From Eretmocerus hayati (taxonomy: Eukaryota > Arthropoda > Insecta > Hymenoptera > Aphelinidae): 64,000 bases of DNA. Positions 1 to 10,096 of this stretch are shown piece by piece. The stretch spans positions 90,059,282 through 90,123,281 of the forward strand of contig CM056741.1 in assembly GCA_029851415.1 (NCBI GenBank), read 5' to 3'. Both the position numbers and the translations under genes were made by a program. How positions within the stretch are numbered: position 1 is the first letter of the stretch; every line of letters begins with the position of its first letter. The notes under the pieces were generated by a model. That model was not told where the DNA came from, ran no database searches, and saw nothing but the letters and a program-made list of their open reading frames with translations.

Positions 1-790
1 GGATGCGAAGTGGGGGCGCGTGTGCATCAAAATAGAGCTTGGATAGTCGGAAGATTGTGTTATGTGGCTATTTCGATGTCGCTAAATATGAATCTGACAT
101 GCCCTCAAATCGTGTTGCATGACTGGTTGCAGAGGTGGAGGCGTCGAGGTATTGAGAGATATCTTAGAGTATCTTACAGAGACTTCCCAGCTGTGAGATC
201 ACAGTTCTTGAGGATAGGTGACAGTCCGAAAATTTCTGTGCGGGAATCGTTCAGGAAAGAGGGATCTTGAGTAGATTCGAATACCATCATCTGTCCTTGG
301 CTTTCTTCACGGGCAGAATCTAGAGTCGAGTTACAAGATGAAGTTCGCGAATTGGGCTACCATGTCTCAAGCATCAGCCCACCGTCTCCTGTTTGTCGAG
401 GTACAGAGGAAGATCTCAGAGTATCTAACACTGATTCTCACCTGAGTGGTCATGATCCTCGAGGATGGATGAAAATTCGAGAACCTTCTTGCGTGAATCT
501 CTCAGAGAAGGATGACATCGATCAGATTCGAATATCGTTACCTGATGTCGACCCCTATGTCGGACATGATTTGATGTCAAGTTGCAGGGTGGAGTCCGCC
601 AATCAGGCTACCCTATGACAAGCATCAGTGGATCGTTTTATGATTGTCGAGGTACTCAGGTATATCTGAGAGTATCTGACATCAATTTTCCAGTTTTGTG
701 ATCACAGTCGATCTAATGACGATCCACCATCGGCGACTCCGACAGCCATCGCAAGTGCATCGTCAGCATCCTGACGAATACTAGTATACC
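1..790. repeat. Degenerate ~250-bp tandem repeat, about three copies
   Basis: A recurring block starting with GTCGAGGTA or CGAGGTA and followed by a TATCT-GAGTATCT-ACA motif begins near 146, 398 and 648, giving a spacing of about 250 bp. Copies two and three also share the upstream GGCTACC and CAAGCATCAG words, and copies one and two share a downstream GATTCGAATA word. The copies are well diverged. The two ORFs here (10-270 and 352-618) are not like any protein I know and follow the repeat, so I do not treat them as genes. Confidence 0.65.
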
Positions 791-906
791 CCTCTTTTGT
801 GAGTCGCGAGCCATGAAACATCGTTCCGACGACGAGCCGCGCCTCGTGCCTTACCGCTCAACCAACCGATTTGTTCAGACACCTCACTCTCTTTCTATCT
901 CCCGAA

Positions 907-908
907 TT

Positions 909-937
<29 letters not shown>
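907..937. repeat. (TC)n microsatellite, 3' flank of the LINE
   Basis: An imperfect TC run abuts a 20-nt T tract (937-956). Read on the minus strand this is the LINE poly(A) tail followed directly by (GA)n. It mirrors the (TC)n at 6597-6644 on the other side of the element. Confidence 0.85.
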
Positions 938-939
<2 letters not shown>

Positions 940-1425
940 TTTTTTTTTTTTTTTTTAAGGTGGTTAGAGGGCAAAATCTGCCTCAGGATCCCTCGGATCC
1001 GTCCCCAGACACCGGACTGGTTCAGCTTACGCGGACTACGCATAGCCCACGCAGGCCATACCAGGCGGGACACGGGTTTGGGTGGGGCCCACCGAGAGGT
1101 GGGCCCGGCCGTGTAATATCCCTCTCCCCTCGATGTCCGATACCTAGGGCATCGGGCAATCAAGAAGGAGATCCACCTGCACCTACCATCTCATCCCGGA
1201 ACCGCGTGAGCATTACTTCAGGATGAGCGGCATGTCTCGCGCTCGATTGCGAGCGTTCCTCTTCTCCATCTTCTCTCTTCGGCCACTTGTCGGCATCTTC
1301 TGTCTTCATTCTCCATTGTTCCCTCTCTTTCTTCTTTCTTCTCTCTTCTTTCTTCTTTCTTCCCTCTTCAGTGCATCAGATTCCTCCTGGAATCATTTGG
1401 GCCTCTTCTGTTTCAATCGGCAGAG

Positions 1426-4400
1426 TCACTGTGATTCGCCTACTTCGAGGCGCCTTACTTCCCTCTCTTTCTCTTCTTTGCGGGTCATCACCATCTTGAT
1501 GTATCCGGTGAGTCTATCCCATGTCTCCTGGTTGCGGAGCAAGTACGGGACGAGATTCTCGGGTGTTAGTTGAGCACCCAGCCATTCATCCAGCTCGGCG
1601 CGCTCTCTCCGGGTGTCGCTGCACTTGAACAGGGCATGTTCGGCGTCATCCCATTCATCCCCGCATGACTGACATGCTGGGGTCGTCCTCTTCTTGAACC
1701 TGGTTAGATAGGAACCGAAGCAACCATGATCGCTCAGTGCCTGCGTCGTCCAGTAGTCCATCTCTCCGTGGGTGCGTTCCGCCCACTTGGCTACGTCACG
1801 GATCAGCCGGTGCGTCCATCTGCCGTTCGCAAATGGCGAATCCCACTCAGTTTGCCAATGCTCAAGGGTGGTTTCCTTCTCGTTGTCGCGGATAATCTCC
1901 TTCATCGTCGGGGTGAGTACTCGTTCGGCTCCGATCACTTTCTGGCGGTCCCAGATCCTCACTCGCTCCGCGACGAGCAAGTGGATGGGCGGTGTACTCG
2001 CCAATACGTAAGCCGCATCTCCTGATACGGTGCGGTAGGCACGGATACTTCTCAGGGCCGCTCTCCGGTGGACAGGCCCCATCTTCTTCTCGATGATGGT
2101 CTTCTCTACTCTCTTTCCCCACACGGGTGCACCGTAGAGCATGATAGAGGTGCTGACGGTGTTGAGAAGTGCGCGCCTCTTTTCCTTGGGTCCTCCGATA
2201 TTCGGCATCAGCCGTTGAAGCGCCGCACCAACCCTGCTCGCTTTTTGAGCGGCCTCCTGGATGTGCTTCTTGAACGACCACTTGTCGTCAAGCCATACGC
2301 CGAGGTATTTCAGCTCTGTCTTGCGTGGGATCTCTTGCCCGTTGATGTAAAAGTGGGGCAAGTCAAACTTCCTGCGTCTTGTGACCACGATTGCTTCGCA
2401 CTTCTTGACAGCAAGCTCTAGGAGCCTGCTGATCATCCACTCGTAGACTCGGGCCAGCGCCTCGTTTGCGCGTCTACCCAAGAGTTCCTCGTTGTCGGAC
2501 CAGACTATGAGCCCCGCGTCGTCCGCGAAAGCCACTATTATGACTCCTTCGGGCAGTTCAATAGACAGTAAACTGTCGTACTGGGTGTTCCAGTTGAACG
2601 GCCCGGAAACCGATCCCTGTCCAATTCCGGCGGACAGTTCCCGGATCTCTTGTCCCTCGTCGGTGTCGTACACGAGTGTCCTGTTCCGCAGATAGTCACT
2701 CGTGATGGCTAGTAGATAGGGCGGCACTTTACCTGCTTGGGATTGATAGACTCGCTCCCAGCTCGCGCAGTTGAACGCGTTCTTTATGTCCAACGCAATA
2801 ATGGCACAGAATCCTCCTCTTCCTTGGTATGGGTTCCCTACCGACGCTTGAACCCGCTCTTGGACCTCCTCGATCGCGTGCACAGTGCTTCGTCCCTTCC
2901 GGAACCCAAACTGCATTGGTGATAGCCCGCCGCTCTCTTCGTAGGCTTTTTCCACCCTGTTAAGCACCATCCTCTCGTACATTTTCCCGATATTGTCGAG
3001 CATGCTGAGAGGGCGTTGACCTCCTTGACCTTTAGGTATCAGGACCAGCTTCTGGCGTTTCCACTTATCCGGGAAATTTCCCGCGCTCAGACAGATGTTG
3101 AAGAGGTCGAGGAGTAAATCTGGGTTGTATTTGAAGACCAGTTTCAGAGCCTCGTTTGGAATGCCGTCCAGGCCAGGGGCCTTGCCGTTTGGCAGCCTCT
3201 TCGCCGCTATGAGTAGCTCTTGCATAGTAAAGAGCGGGATGGGATCTTCGCTCTCGGGAGGGAATGTCACTCTGGGTTCTCCTGCTGGAAAGAGGTCTTC
3301 CACGATGCTGCGCAAGGTAGCTGCATCAGTCGGTGCTGGGTTGCCCCTCCGGGGTCGGACCTTGGACATGACCACGCGGTATGGCGTACCCCACGGGTCT
3401 CCATTAACCATGTCGCACAATTCACCCCAGCACTTCTCTTTGCTTCTCCGGATGGCTAGAACGAGAGCCTTCTTTGCTTCTCTGTACGCCCTATCATCTT
3501 CCCCCAGTGATGGTCGTTTTAGTTTCCTTGATCGCCACGCGGTTCTCCTCTTCTTATTGCTCGTTCTTCGTAGGGCTTTTATCTCGTCGGTGATCCAGTA
3601 CTCTGGTTTCCTCCAAAAGCATGATGTTGTCTTGCGAGGCATCGATGCGTCACAAGCTCTTGTGATGGTGGTCGTCACCATATCCACAGCCTCGTCCGCG
3701 GTGATGTTCATCGGGAGATCTTCGGCTGTTCCTATCGATTCCCGGAATTTCCCCTCATCCAGCTTGCGTACCTGCCACCCCGTCGGTCGCGGTCTGTGTG
3801 TCGTCTGTCTCTGTCTGTCAGTCCTAAGCCGAAACCGAATATGTCGATGGTCACTCAATGTTTCCGTGTCCAGAACCTCCCACGATGTCATACGTCCCAT
3901 GAGCGACGGGCTCATGAACGTCAGGTCGAGGACCGAAGACGAACCTCCCTCCCTAGACCGAGTGTCGTGTCGGTAGTAGGTGATAACCCCCGTCTCGTTC
4001 GCGAGCACTAATCCCAATGCCTCCATGGCATCAGCGAGTATTACCCCCCGTCTATCACGCGGCCCCCCGCTCCAAGTCGGTTCCTTGGAGTTGAAATCCC
4101 CCGCGATTATAACTGGGCCCCCCCATTGCCTCACATCCTCTTCTAGGTCATGGAGCTCGTCTTCGAATTCGTGTATCTTGAGCGACGGCGAATAGTAGCA
4201 GCTGTAGACTGCTGTGCCCTCTATGGTCTTTCGAGCAAAACCGCGGCCACTAACAGCTGGTCCAGTCTCACGGATCGCAGGATTCATGATCTGGATTACG
4301 GCTGTCCTCCAGTGATCGAATGTGGATCGAGAAAATTCGCGCTTCCGAGGCGGTTCGGAGATAATCAGAACATCGATCCCTCCTTCTTTGGCTACAGCGT

Positions 4401-4458
4401 GTAGGAGATCGTCTGCGTCCCCGCTCTTCCTGAGGTTGGCTTGGATGAAGCTAGCCAT
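1426..4458 (-). CDS. LINE ORF2: APE endonuclease and reverse transcriptase
   Basis: This is the catalytic protein for target-primed reverse transcription. I choose the Met at 4458 (about 1010 aa), which opens the endonuclease with MASFIQANLRKS. An in-frame Met at 4557 would add 33 unrelated residues. The endonuclease (about residues 1-235) shows ISEP, VYSCYYSPS, AGDFNSKEPTWSG, SVLDLTF and SDHRH, the expected catalytic blocks. The RT (about 430-700) shows LVLIPKG, FGFRKGRST, ALDIKNAFN, GIGQGSVSGPFNW and the active site AFADDAGL. Near the C terminus CQSCGDEWDDAEHALFKC forms a CCHC finger, as in R1-type ORF2. It overlaps the end of ORF1 through ATGGCTAG. No internal stop or frameshift is visible, so it may be translatable. 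Confidence 0.95.
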   Translation of the reverse strand: MASFIQANLRKSGDADDLLHAVAKEGGIDVLIISEPPRKREFSRSTFDHWRTAVIQIMNPAIRETGPAVSGRGFARKTIEGTAVYSCYYSPSLKIHEFEDELHDLEEDVRQWGGPVIIAGDFNSKEPTWSGGPRDRRGVILADAMEALGLVLANETGVITYYRHDTRSREGGSSSVLDLTFMSPSLMGRMTSWEVLDTETLSDHRHIRFRLRTDRQRQTTHRPRPTGWQVRKLDEGKFRESIGTAEDLPMNITADEAVDMVTTTITRACDASMPRKTTSCFWRKPEYWITDEIKALRRTSNKKRRTAWRSRKLKRPSLGEDDRAYREAKKALVLAIRRSKEKCWGELCDMVNGDPWGTPYRVVMSKVRPRRGNPAPTDAATLRSIVEDLFPAGEPRVTFPPESEDPIPLFTMQELLIAAKRLPNGKAPGLDGIPNEALKLVFKYNPDLLLDLFNICLSAGNFPDKWKRQKLVLIPKGQGGQRPLSMLDNIGKMYERMVLNRVEKAYEESGGLSPMQFGFRKGRSTVHAIEEVQERVQASVGNPYQGRGGFCAIIALDIKNAFNCASWERVYQSQAGKVPPYLLAITSDYLRNRTLVYDTDEGQEIRELSAGIGQGSVSGPFNWNTQYDSLLSIELPEGVIIVAFADDAGLIVWSDNEELLGRRANEALARVYEWMISRLLELAVKKCEAIVVTRRRKFDLPHFYINGQEIPRKTELKYLGVWLDDKWSFKKHIQEAAQKASRVGAALQRLMPNIGGPKEKRRALLNTVSTSIMLYGAPVWGKRVEKTIIEKKMGPVHRRAALRSIRAYRTVSGDAAYVLASTPPIHLLVAERVRIWDRQKVIGAERVLTPTMKEIIRDNEKETTLEHWQTEWDSPFANGRWTHRLIRDVAKWAERTHGEMDYWTTQALSDHGCFGSYLTRFKKRTTPACQSCGDEWDDAEHALFKCSDTRRERAELDEWLGAQLTPENLVPYLLRNQETWDRLTGYIKMVMTRKEEKEREVRRLEVGESQ

Positions 4459-6262
4459 TTCTTCCCTTCCTGCGTCTATATGTGGTTCTTGCCCGCTGGT
4501 ACGCAGTGCAGTTGCTGGCCCCAGATCTGTGGTCAGATTTGGACCCGATCGCCGCACAGCTTAGGCATTTTGGTTTTTCCTTGCAAATCGCAGCAAGGTG
4601 CCCTGGTTCGCCGCATTGGAAGCAGAGTTTTGGTTTCCGTTCCTCTGCCTTCTCTTTTTTGCACCCCGAGGCCTTGTGCCCGTACTCTAAGCAGTTATAG
4701 CACCGTGGGATGCCACCCTTCTCGCGGATCCTGACTCTGCCCCATCCAACCTTTGGCTCCTTCCAGTCGAGGAGATGGTGGGCCAGTCTCGTTGCGATCG
4801 AGACAACAGCGGTTTGGGTGCCGCGGTAGCCACTCCGGATGGACTTGACTACAACGGCACCCTTCTCGTTTTCTGGTAGGGCCTTCGCGAGGTCATCCCG
4901 CACCTTGATTATGTCGACATCGTAGTCGACTCCGAGAACCTCGAGGGTCGTGCTGTTTGCTAGACAGTGGACAGCTCCTTCTTGCCCGACGACTGGTGCC
5001 AAGGCTGCCTTGACGGCGGCGACATCGGTGCCCTTCTTGAGTTCAAGAAGGACTTGGCCTTCTTGGGTCTTGCGGATGCCCGTGACCTTGGAGCCCACTT
5101 CTTCATCGAGGTCATCCGTTTTTATCCTGCGCAGCATGTCTGCGTAGGTTAGCCCACCTTGTTTGGCCGTAACGAGGACGGCTTCGGGCTTCACCCTTCT
5201 CGGCTTCATTTTCGCTTTCTTCCCGGCGGCATCGTCCGATCTACCGCTCTTCTTCGCCCTTCTCGCTTGTTTCTTTGACACCACTTCCTTCCAAGGCCCA
5301 TTCTGCTCGGGCCGATTGGGCGTTGATGTCGAGCGCGGTGTTCCGAGACCTCCCGGTGGAGGACCGTATCGCGTCGCCTTCGAACCGCGTTGTTTTCCCG
5401 GTCGCGATTCCGGTTTCCCTGCCCCCCTCCCCTGGAAGCCACTACCCGACGCGGCCGGTTTTCTTGTGACCGGAGGCTGCATATTCCCCCTCGCTTTCAG
5501 GGTCTTTTCCGTTTCGAGGAGCGTTGTCTCGAAAGCAGCCCGCTTCGCCTTGTCTGTCGCGAGTAGGCCTTCGAGCTCGTGGCCTATCTTCTTGAGCTCT
5601 TCGATGTCACCCTTGGTCCCTCCTGGATTGCTGGAAACAGACTCGGCTATTCCTATAACCAAGTTGAAGTGCTCGAGGAGGAGATACGTCTTCTCCTCCG
5701 TCTCTTCCCGGCACGTTTTCAAGTCTTCCCATTTCCCCATGAGATCGCCTGCCTCGTATCCACTCCTCTGTCGTGCCGAATCTCTGGTTGAGGGGATGTG
5801 GTCAATCTCCACCCTATCAGGCACCTCATCGTGCACTCCCCTCTCGAGCAAACCGTTTTCAGGAGTCAGGATTGTTCCGTTCCCCTGGGACCCTATAGTG
5901 GAGTTAGACTCGCTCGAGTCTGAGCTCAAGTTGACGGCGTCATCAACCTCGTTGCTGGGTTGCGTGATCTGGATCCTGATAGCGGGGTTGATCTTCAGCA
6001 GCTTCTCTGCCGCCTCTCGTGCTTCTGCTGCAACTTTCGCGTTCATCCCTCGTTGGCTCGGAAATGTGAGCTTTGATTGTTTGAGCACTCGCTTCTCTGC
6101 TCCGTCACTCGGGCCCTTTCTCTTCCTGCTAGGGGTGAGCTCAGCTTCTCCATAACGTAGGTTTTTTTCTCCCGCACCCTCCACCTGCAGCGTATTTCCA
6201 TCGCTTGTAGCTGTACGCGTTATTCCACCAGCCAAGTGTGCCACTGGTGGCGCGTTTTGCAT
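4451..6262 (-). CDS. LINE ORF1: gag-like RNA-binding protein with CCHC knuckles
   Basis: A 603-aa protein with a lysine- and proline-rich middle and zinc knuckles near the C terminus (about residues 525-590): CYNCLEYGHKASGC and CFQCGEPGHLAAIC, both C-X2-C-X4-H-X4-C, followed by a third, looser CLSC...H...C unit. By family knowledge it binds the element RNA and forms the RNP. The Met at 6262 is the first in this frame, but the real N terminus may lie upstream. A 12-nt C tract at 6271-6282 sits just before it, and a neighbouring frame holds a Met-rich start (MMSSIDGKN, about 6336). A length change in that tract could have split the first ~25 codons. Its stop TAG lies inside the ORF2 start region. 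Confidence 0.9.
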   Translation of the reverse strand: MQNAPPVAHLAGGITRTATSDGNTLQVEGAGEKNLRYGEAELTPSRKRKGPSDGAEKRVLKQSKLTFPSQRGMNAKVAAEAREAAEKLLKINPAIRIQITQPSNEVDDAVNLSSDSSESNSTIGSQGNGTILTPENGLLERGVHDEVPDRVEIDHIPSTRDSARQRSGYEAGDLMGKWEDLKTCREETEEKTYLLLEHFNLVIGIAESVSSNPGGTKGDIEELKKIGHELEGLLATDKAKRAAFETTLLETEKTLKARGNMQPPVTRKPAASGSGFQGRGAGKPESRPGKQRGSKATRYGPPPGGLGTPRSTSTPNRPEQNGPWKEVVSKKQARRAKKSGRSDDAAGKKAKMKPRRVKPEAVLVTAKQGGLTYADMLRRIKTDDLDEEVGSKVTGIRKTQEGQVLLELKKGTDVAAVKAALAPVVGQEGAVHCLANSTTLEVLGVDYDVDIIKVRDDLAKALPENEKGAVVVKSIRSGYRGTQTAVVSIATRLAHHLLDWKEPKVGWGRVRIREKGGIPRCYNCLEYGHKASGCKKEKAEERKPKLCFQCGEPGHLAAICKEKPKCLSCAAIGSKSDHRSGASNCTAYQRARTTYRRRKGRNG

Positions 6263-6594
6263 CGTTGGGGCCCCCCCCCCCCAAGATCCGAATGGGGCCC
6301 CGCTTTACTTGGGGAATTCTTGCCGTCAATGCTGGACATCATCTTCTTTCTTCTTCCAGGGCCTGGAATCGCATGCTGGCCGACCCCGGACCAGACCAGC
6401 ACGGGTGTGGTGTCCTGTGTCATGCATGTCCTGTATGATGTTGGTATGTTTGTGTAGTGCTTGGGCAGGCTTGAGTATGGTGCATGTATGGTGTAGTGTG
6501 TGTGTTGGTGTAAGTGTAGGACTCGGGTCCGGAGGGGCGTCGCTCCCTCAAGCTCCAAGTGCAACCCTAAGGTCACACCCAAAGCCCCCTACGG

Positions 6595-6596
<2 letters not shown>

Positions 6597-6644
<48 letters not shown>
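6597..6644. repeat. (TC)24 microsatellite, 5' flank of the LINE
   Basis: A pure 48-bp TC run directly upstream of the LINE 5' end on its sense strand, where it reads as GA repeats. Together with 907-937 it marks the disrupted target. Confidence 0.9.
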
Positions 6645-6647
<3 letters not shown>

Positions 6648-7072
6648 GGCACTCTAGAGTCATACTTCAACTGAATCTCACTCGTGTTCTTTCTGGAGTT
6701 CCTTCTTCGTAACAACCTTCTTGGTGGTAGGTGGGGTGAGCTCCCGCGAGTGTTGATTTTCCACCAGGAAGAGTGAAACATTCTTCCTAATTTCCTGGAG
6801 AACTTCTCCGCTTTCAAAAATTCATTGCGAGAGCGTCATAATACAATAATCAAGAGAGATAGAAGAGAACTCGAGCTAAGCGCAACAAGATCCAGCAACG
6901 AAATCCAATCCACAGAGAAATGAAGCAGCCTAACCCCCCACCCACCCGTACAGCAGCACAGCTGGCAAACCGCCGCTCATCTACAAGCCATCAGCCATCG
7001 AGGAATCAACTTCATCTGAGTCAACAGCCGAGATCTTCATGCAAGATTTGCATTTGTCATTGCTCGTATGCC
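6645..7072. other. No gene seen
   Basis: Unique-looking sequence between the LINE-split microsatellite and the 3-kb foldback element. ORFs are short and show no family resemblance. Confidence 0.5.
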
Positions 7073-8029
7073 GTAGCCGGTTACTCCAATCCGCCGCTTA
7101 ATCAAGTGGCTAGCCGGTGAAGGAATCGTGGCCGCTTAATGGAATTTGCACGAGCGCATGCCTTTCTTCGTTGACTGTCTGGTCCGTTGAGTACCTGGCT
7201 GATGCCGCCCACCAGTTACTTAACAAGAGTCCCTTAATGAAATCTCTGGAATGAGTATCGGAAAATGAGCGCGCCTCGCAACTGTGGACTGATACCCGAA
7301 ATTTTTTCTCATTTTCATTGAATATGGTGTATTCCATACCGAAGACAAGCGTGAGAGCACATATGGGGAAACTATGCTATGTCTCCTGTTATTAGTCAAT
7401 CGTACATGCAAATTTTTCTCTCCATTTCGTTACACATAATCAACGCCTGAGAGTATTCATACAAAGCATATGATGATGATGAATGTTGAAGAGTATTCCT
7501 GAAACTCTAAAAATGTTGAATTGTTTAAATAGAATAAAAGTATGGTTCTGGAGGAAAGATACAATAAAATCATCACTCATTCTTGCAAGCTCTAGAATTA
7601 TGCCATCGAGAATTCCACTGTAACTGCACCTTGGAGGCAGGAGCAATACTTAGTGCAACACTGACTCCCCGGGAACAAGCAGTCGAGATTCCTGGAGCTT
7701 CCCCCCCCCCCCCCCCAAATATAACTTATGAGACGCAGCTTCTCTCAAAGATATCCCATCGTTTTGAGGTATACCCTGAAGTAAGATGGCGCTGATTCTT
7801 GACTCCTGGATTTCTATCCTTGGGAAACGACCCTTGATCAGACCTCCCTTTGTCTCAATCTGATGCACACTGTTTTAGATATCAATTACAACCCCTTCAC
7901 ATTCTGTTTAAATCAAGTGCTTCTCAGCAAGAAGCCAGTGTTGAACTGAGCACTGATCCTGACTTCAATGCGCAGTTGCAGTGAAAATCTCGATGGCATC
8001 ATTCTAGAGCTCGCAAAAATAAGCAGGGT

Positions 8030-9560
8030 TTGTAACGAAACTTACCTTTCATTTCGTATCGTTCATTTCGGTAAAATTTCAATAATGTTGAGTTTAGTTT
8101 CGTTCTTCAATAACCACAATCGAAATTCCAGGATTTAGTTCAGTTTTTCCTTTTAACGAAACTAAACTTAAGGCGATGCGGTCACCGTGCACGCTGAACT
8201 TTGTTCACAGAACTCTCAAAATCTTTTCCATTATGGCCTAAACGACGAGTTATCCAGGCTTTATTATCATCTAACTTGGCCTGGATAACTCTTCGTTTGG
8301 CCCAAATCGGACTAGATTTTGGGAGTTTTGTGAACAAAAATGTGCCGATTTGTAGGTTAGAAAGTACCCGCGGGCAAGTTATTCTCGTTTATTATTGATA
8401 GTCTTGTGATTGGTGACAAATAATTAGTTGTCCACCACAACTCAGGTGGTGATACGTAATGGACAAATCATCTCCGACTTCGTTTCGTGGAAATTTTTTG
8501 ATTTACATCCAAATAAGATATAATTTCCGGGTTGCACGGTGACCGCATCGCCTTAATAATTTAATTTGAATTACATTTTTTATTCCGTTTATGAGGGACG
8601 AAACTAAACAATTATGAATTATGGTTGAGCTGGGAACTCAACGAATCCCAACGAAGATGTCGGTGGAAGAAACGAAACGAAACGTTCATTATGCATAATT
8701 ACGGTTACAATGAACGCAACGAGATATAATCGAAATGTTTCGTCAGAAAACGCAACGAAATCAAATGGAACTATTTCGTTTGAGGGGAGGAAACTAAACG
8801 AAAGTAATTTCGATCATGATGAACGAAACTAAATGGAATTGATATGGATTATGTTTATTATAAACGAAACTAAACGAAATTACACAAGATTTTTCTCTAA
8901 TGCCGAACCTTTTGGAAAAATCTTTGGTTCAATGGTCTTGGGAACGATACATTGTTTATGAAAGTGACTGTGCAGTTAAATTTGCTACTTGGAATTTTGA
9001 TATTTTTCGTTTCTTAGTCAATGGATTGCTGTCTCACTCTCGGCTCGGTTCTGGGTGACCCCTTTCGCCATACCTACGCCCTCGCCAACAGTAGTTGTGT
9101 GCTAACGGAATCAGCACGAGGACTCCAGGCTTCCATCAAGGAAGGGCTCCACAGCTATCACACTGTAGCCTCCCAGTGCTCCCCCCCCCCCCGCCGCCAA
9201 CACACACATTCAGCCATCCCCACTTTTTATACGGTCTGGCCGGGATCAAATTGTATCACACGACACGTATGCATACTGTTCTTTACCGTCATCGAGCCGA
9301 AAAGTTGCACAGAGCTGATGGGGGGGGGGGGGGGGTTGGTTTTGATCAGCGTCTCGAATTATGTTAATTTGTTTCGATTACGTTTGGTTTCGTTCATGAT
9401 GAAAATAATCGAAATCGATTTCGCTCAGTTTCGTTCATCATATACGAAATCATTATTGATTTCGTTTTTCATAAACGAAATTATGATTGATTCCGTTAAG
9501 TTTCATTTTCCAATAAACGGAACAAAACATATTCAATAATTTTGTTTGATTCAGTTTAGT
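8030..9560. repeat. AACGAAA / TTTCGTT-rich interior
   Basis: Dozens of irregularly spaced AACGAAA, ACGAAACTAAACGAAA and TTTCGTT words occur at 8030-8170, 8560-8900 and 9340-9560. The pattern is a degenerate short repeat, not a clean tandem array. It lies only inside the foldback element, so it is probably part of it. The 172-aa ORF at 9021-9539 crosses G and C homopolymers and shows no coding signature. Confidence 0.6.
8172..8552. mobile_element. TTAA-flanked hairpin MITE, 381 bp
   Basis: The terminal inverted repeat GGCGATGCGGTCACCGTGCA (8172-8191) recurs as its reverse complement at 8533-8552. The palindromy continues inward (TGTTCACA, GAGTTATCCAGGC and ATTTTGGGAGTTTTGTG pair with their complements). 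TTAA flanks both ends (8168-8171 and 8553-8556), which indicates a TTAA target-site duplication, as made by piggyBac-type transposases. The family is inferred from the TTAA only, because the terminus is not the usual CCC. Confidence 0.85.
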
Positions 9561-10096
9561 TACAAACCTTGAAAATAAGTGATGATTTCATCGTATCTCT
9601 CTTATCAGAACCATACGCATATTTCATTTGAACAATTCAACACTTTCAGAGTTTCAAGAATACTCTTCAACATTCATCATCATCATATGATTTGTATGAA
9701 TACTCTCAGGCATTGATTATGAGTAACGAAATGATGAGAAAAATTTGCATGTACGATTGACTGATGATAGGAGACATATTATAGTTTCCCCATAGGTGCT
9801 CTCACGCTTGTCTTCGGTTCAAAATACACTATATTCAATGAAAGAAGAAAAGAATTCAAGTATCAGTCGACATTTGCGAGGCGCGCTCATGTTTCTGATA
9901 CTCATTCCAGAGATTTGATTAACGGGCTGAATACATGCCAGCCTGTTAAGTAATTGGCGGGCAGCAACAGCCAGTTACTCAACTGACTAGACAGTCAACG
10001 AAGGGAGGCATGCGCTCGTGCAAATTTTATCAGCCGGCCGAAGTTAGTTCACCGGCTAGCCAGTTAATTAAGCGGCGGATTTGAGGAACCGGCTAC

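Larger units (their letters stand above)
937..6596 (-). mobile_element. Full-length R1-clade-like non-LTR retrotransposon
   Basis: This is a complete LINE read on the minus strand: a 5' UTR of about 330 bp (6596-6263), ORF1 (gag-like, CCHC knuckles), ORF2 (APE endonuclease, reverse transcriptase, C-terminal CCHC), a 3' UTR of about 470 bp and a 20-nt poly(A) at 956-937. Both ends are (TC)n/(GA)n simple sequence, so it appears to have inserted into a GA microsatellite. ORF2 has no stop along its length. The architecture matches the R1 group of arthropod LINEs by family knowledge. The exact clade is an inference, since no alignment was run. The element looks young compared with everything else in the window. 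Confidence 0.9.
7073..10096. mobile_element. 3-kb foldback element with ~500-bp inverted arms
   Basis: The arms 7073-7585 and 9570-10096 are reverse complements with modest divergence. Both outer ends read GTAGCCGGTT, and shared words include GCACGAGCGCATGCCT, CGTTGACTGTCT, ATCTCTGGAATGAGTATC and CATCATCATATGAT in opposite orientations. The interior has no transposase. It holds AACGAAA-rich sequence and a nested 381-bp MITE. By family analogy this is a non-autonomous foldback DNA transposon. I see no clear target-site duplication. Confidence 0.8.

Noticed and set aside
813..1226. 137-aa ORF spanning the TC and T tracts
   Set aside because: It crosses the microsatellite, the LINE poly(A) tail and 3' UTR; composition follows the simple repeats.
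3095..6155. Long plus-strand ORFs of 293 and 330 aa
   Set aside because: They lie antisense to LINE ORF2 and ORF1, which carry clear domains on the minus strand.
9021..9539. 172-aa ORF
   Set aside because: Runs through poly-C and poly-G tracts and AACGAAA repeats; no domain.
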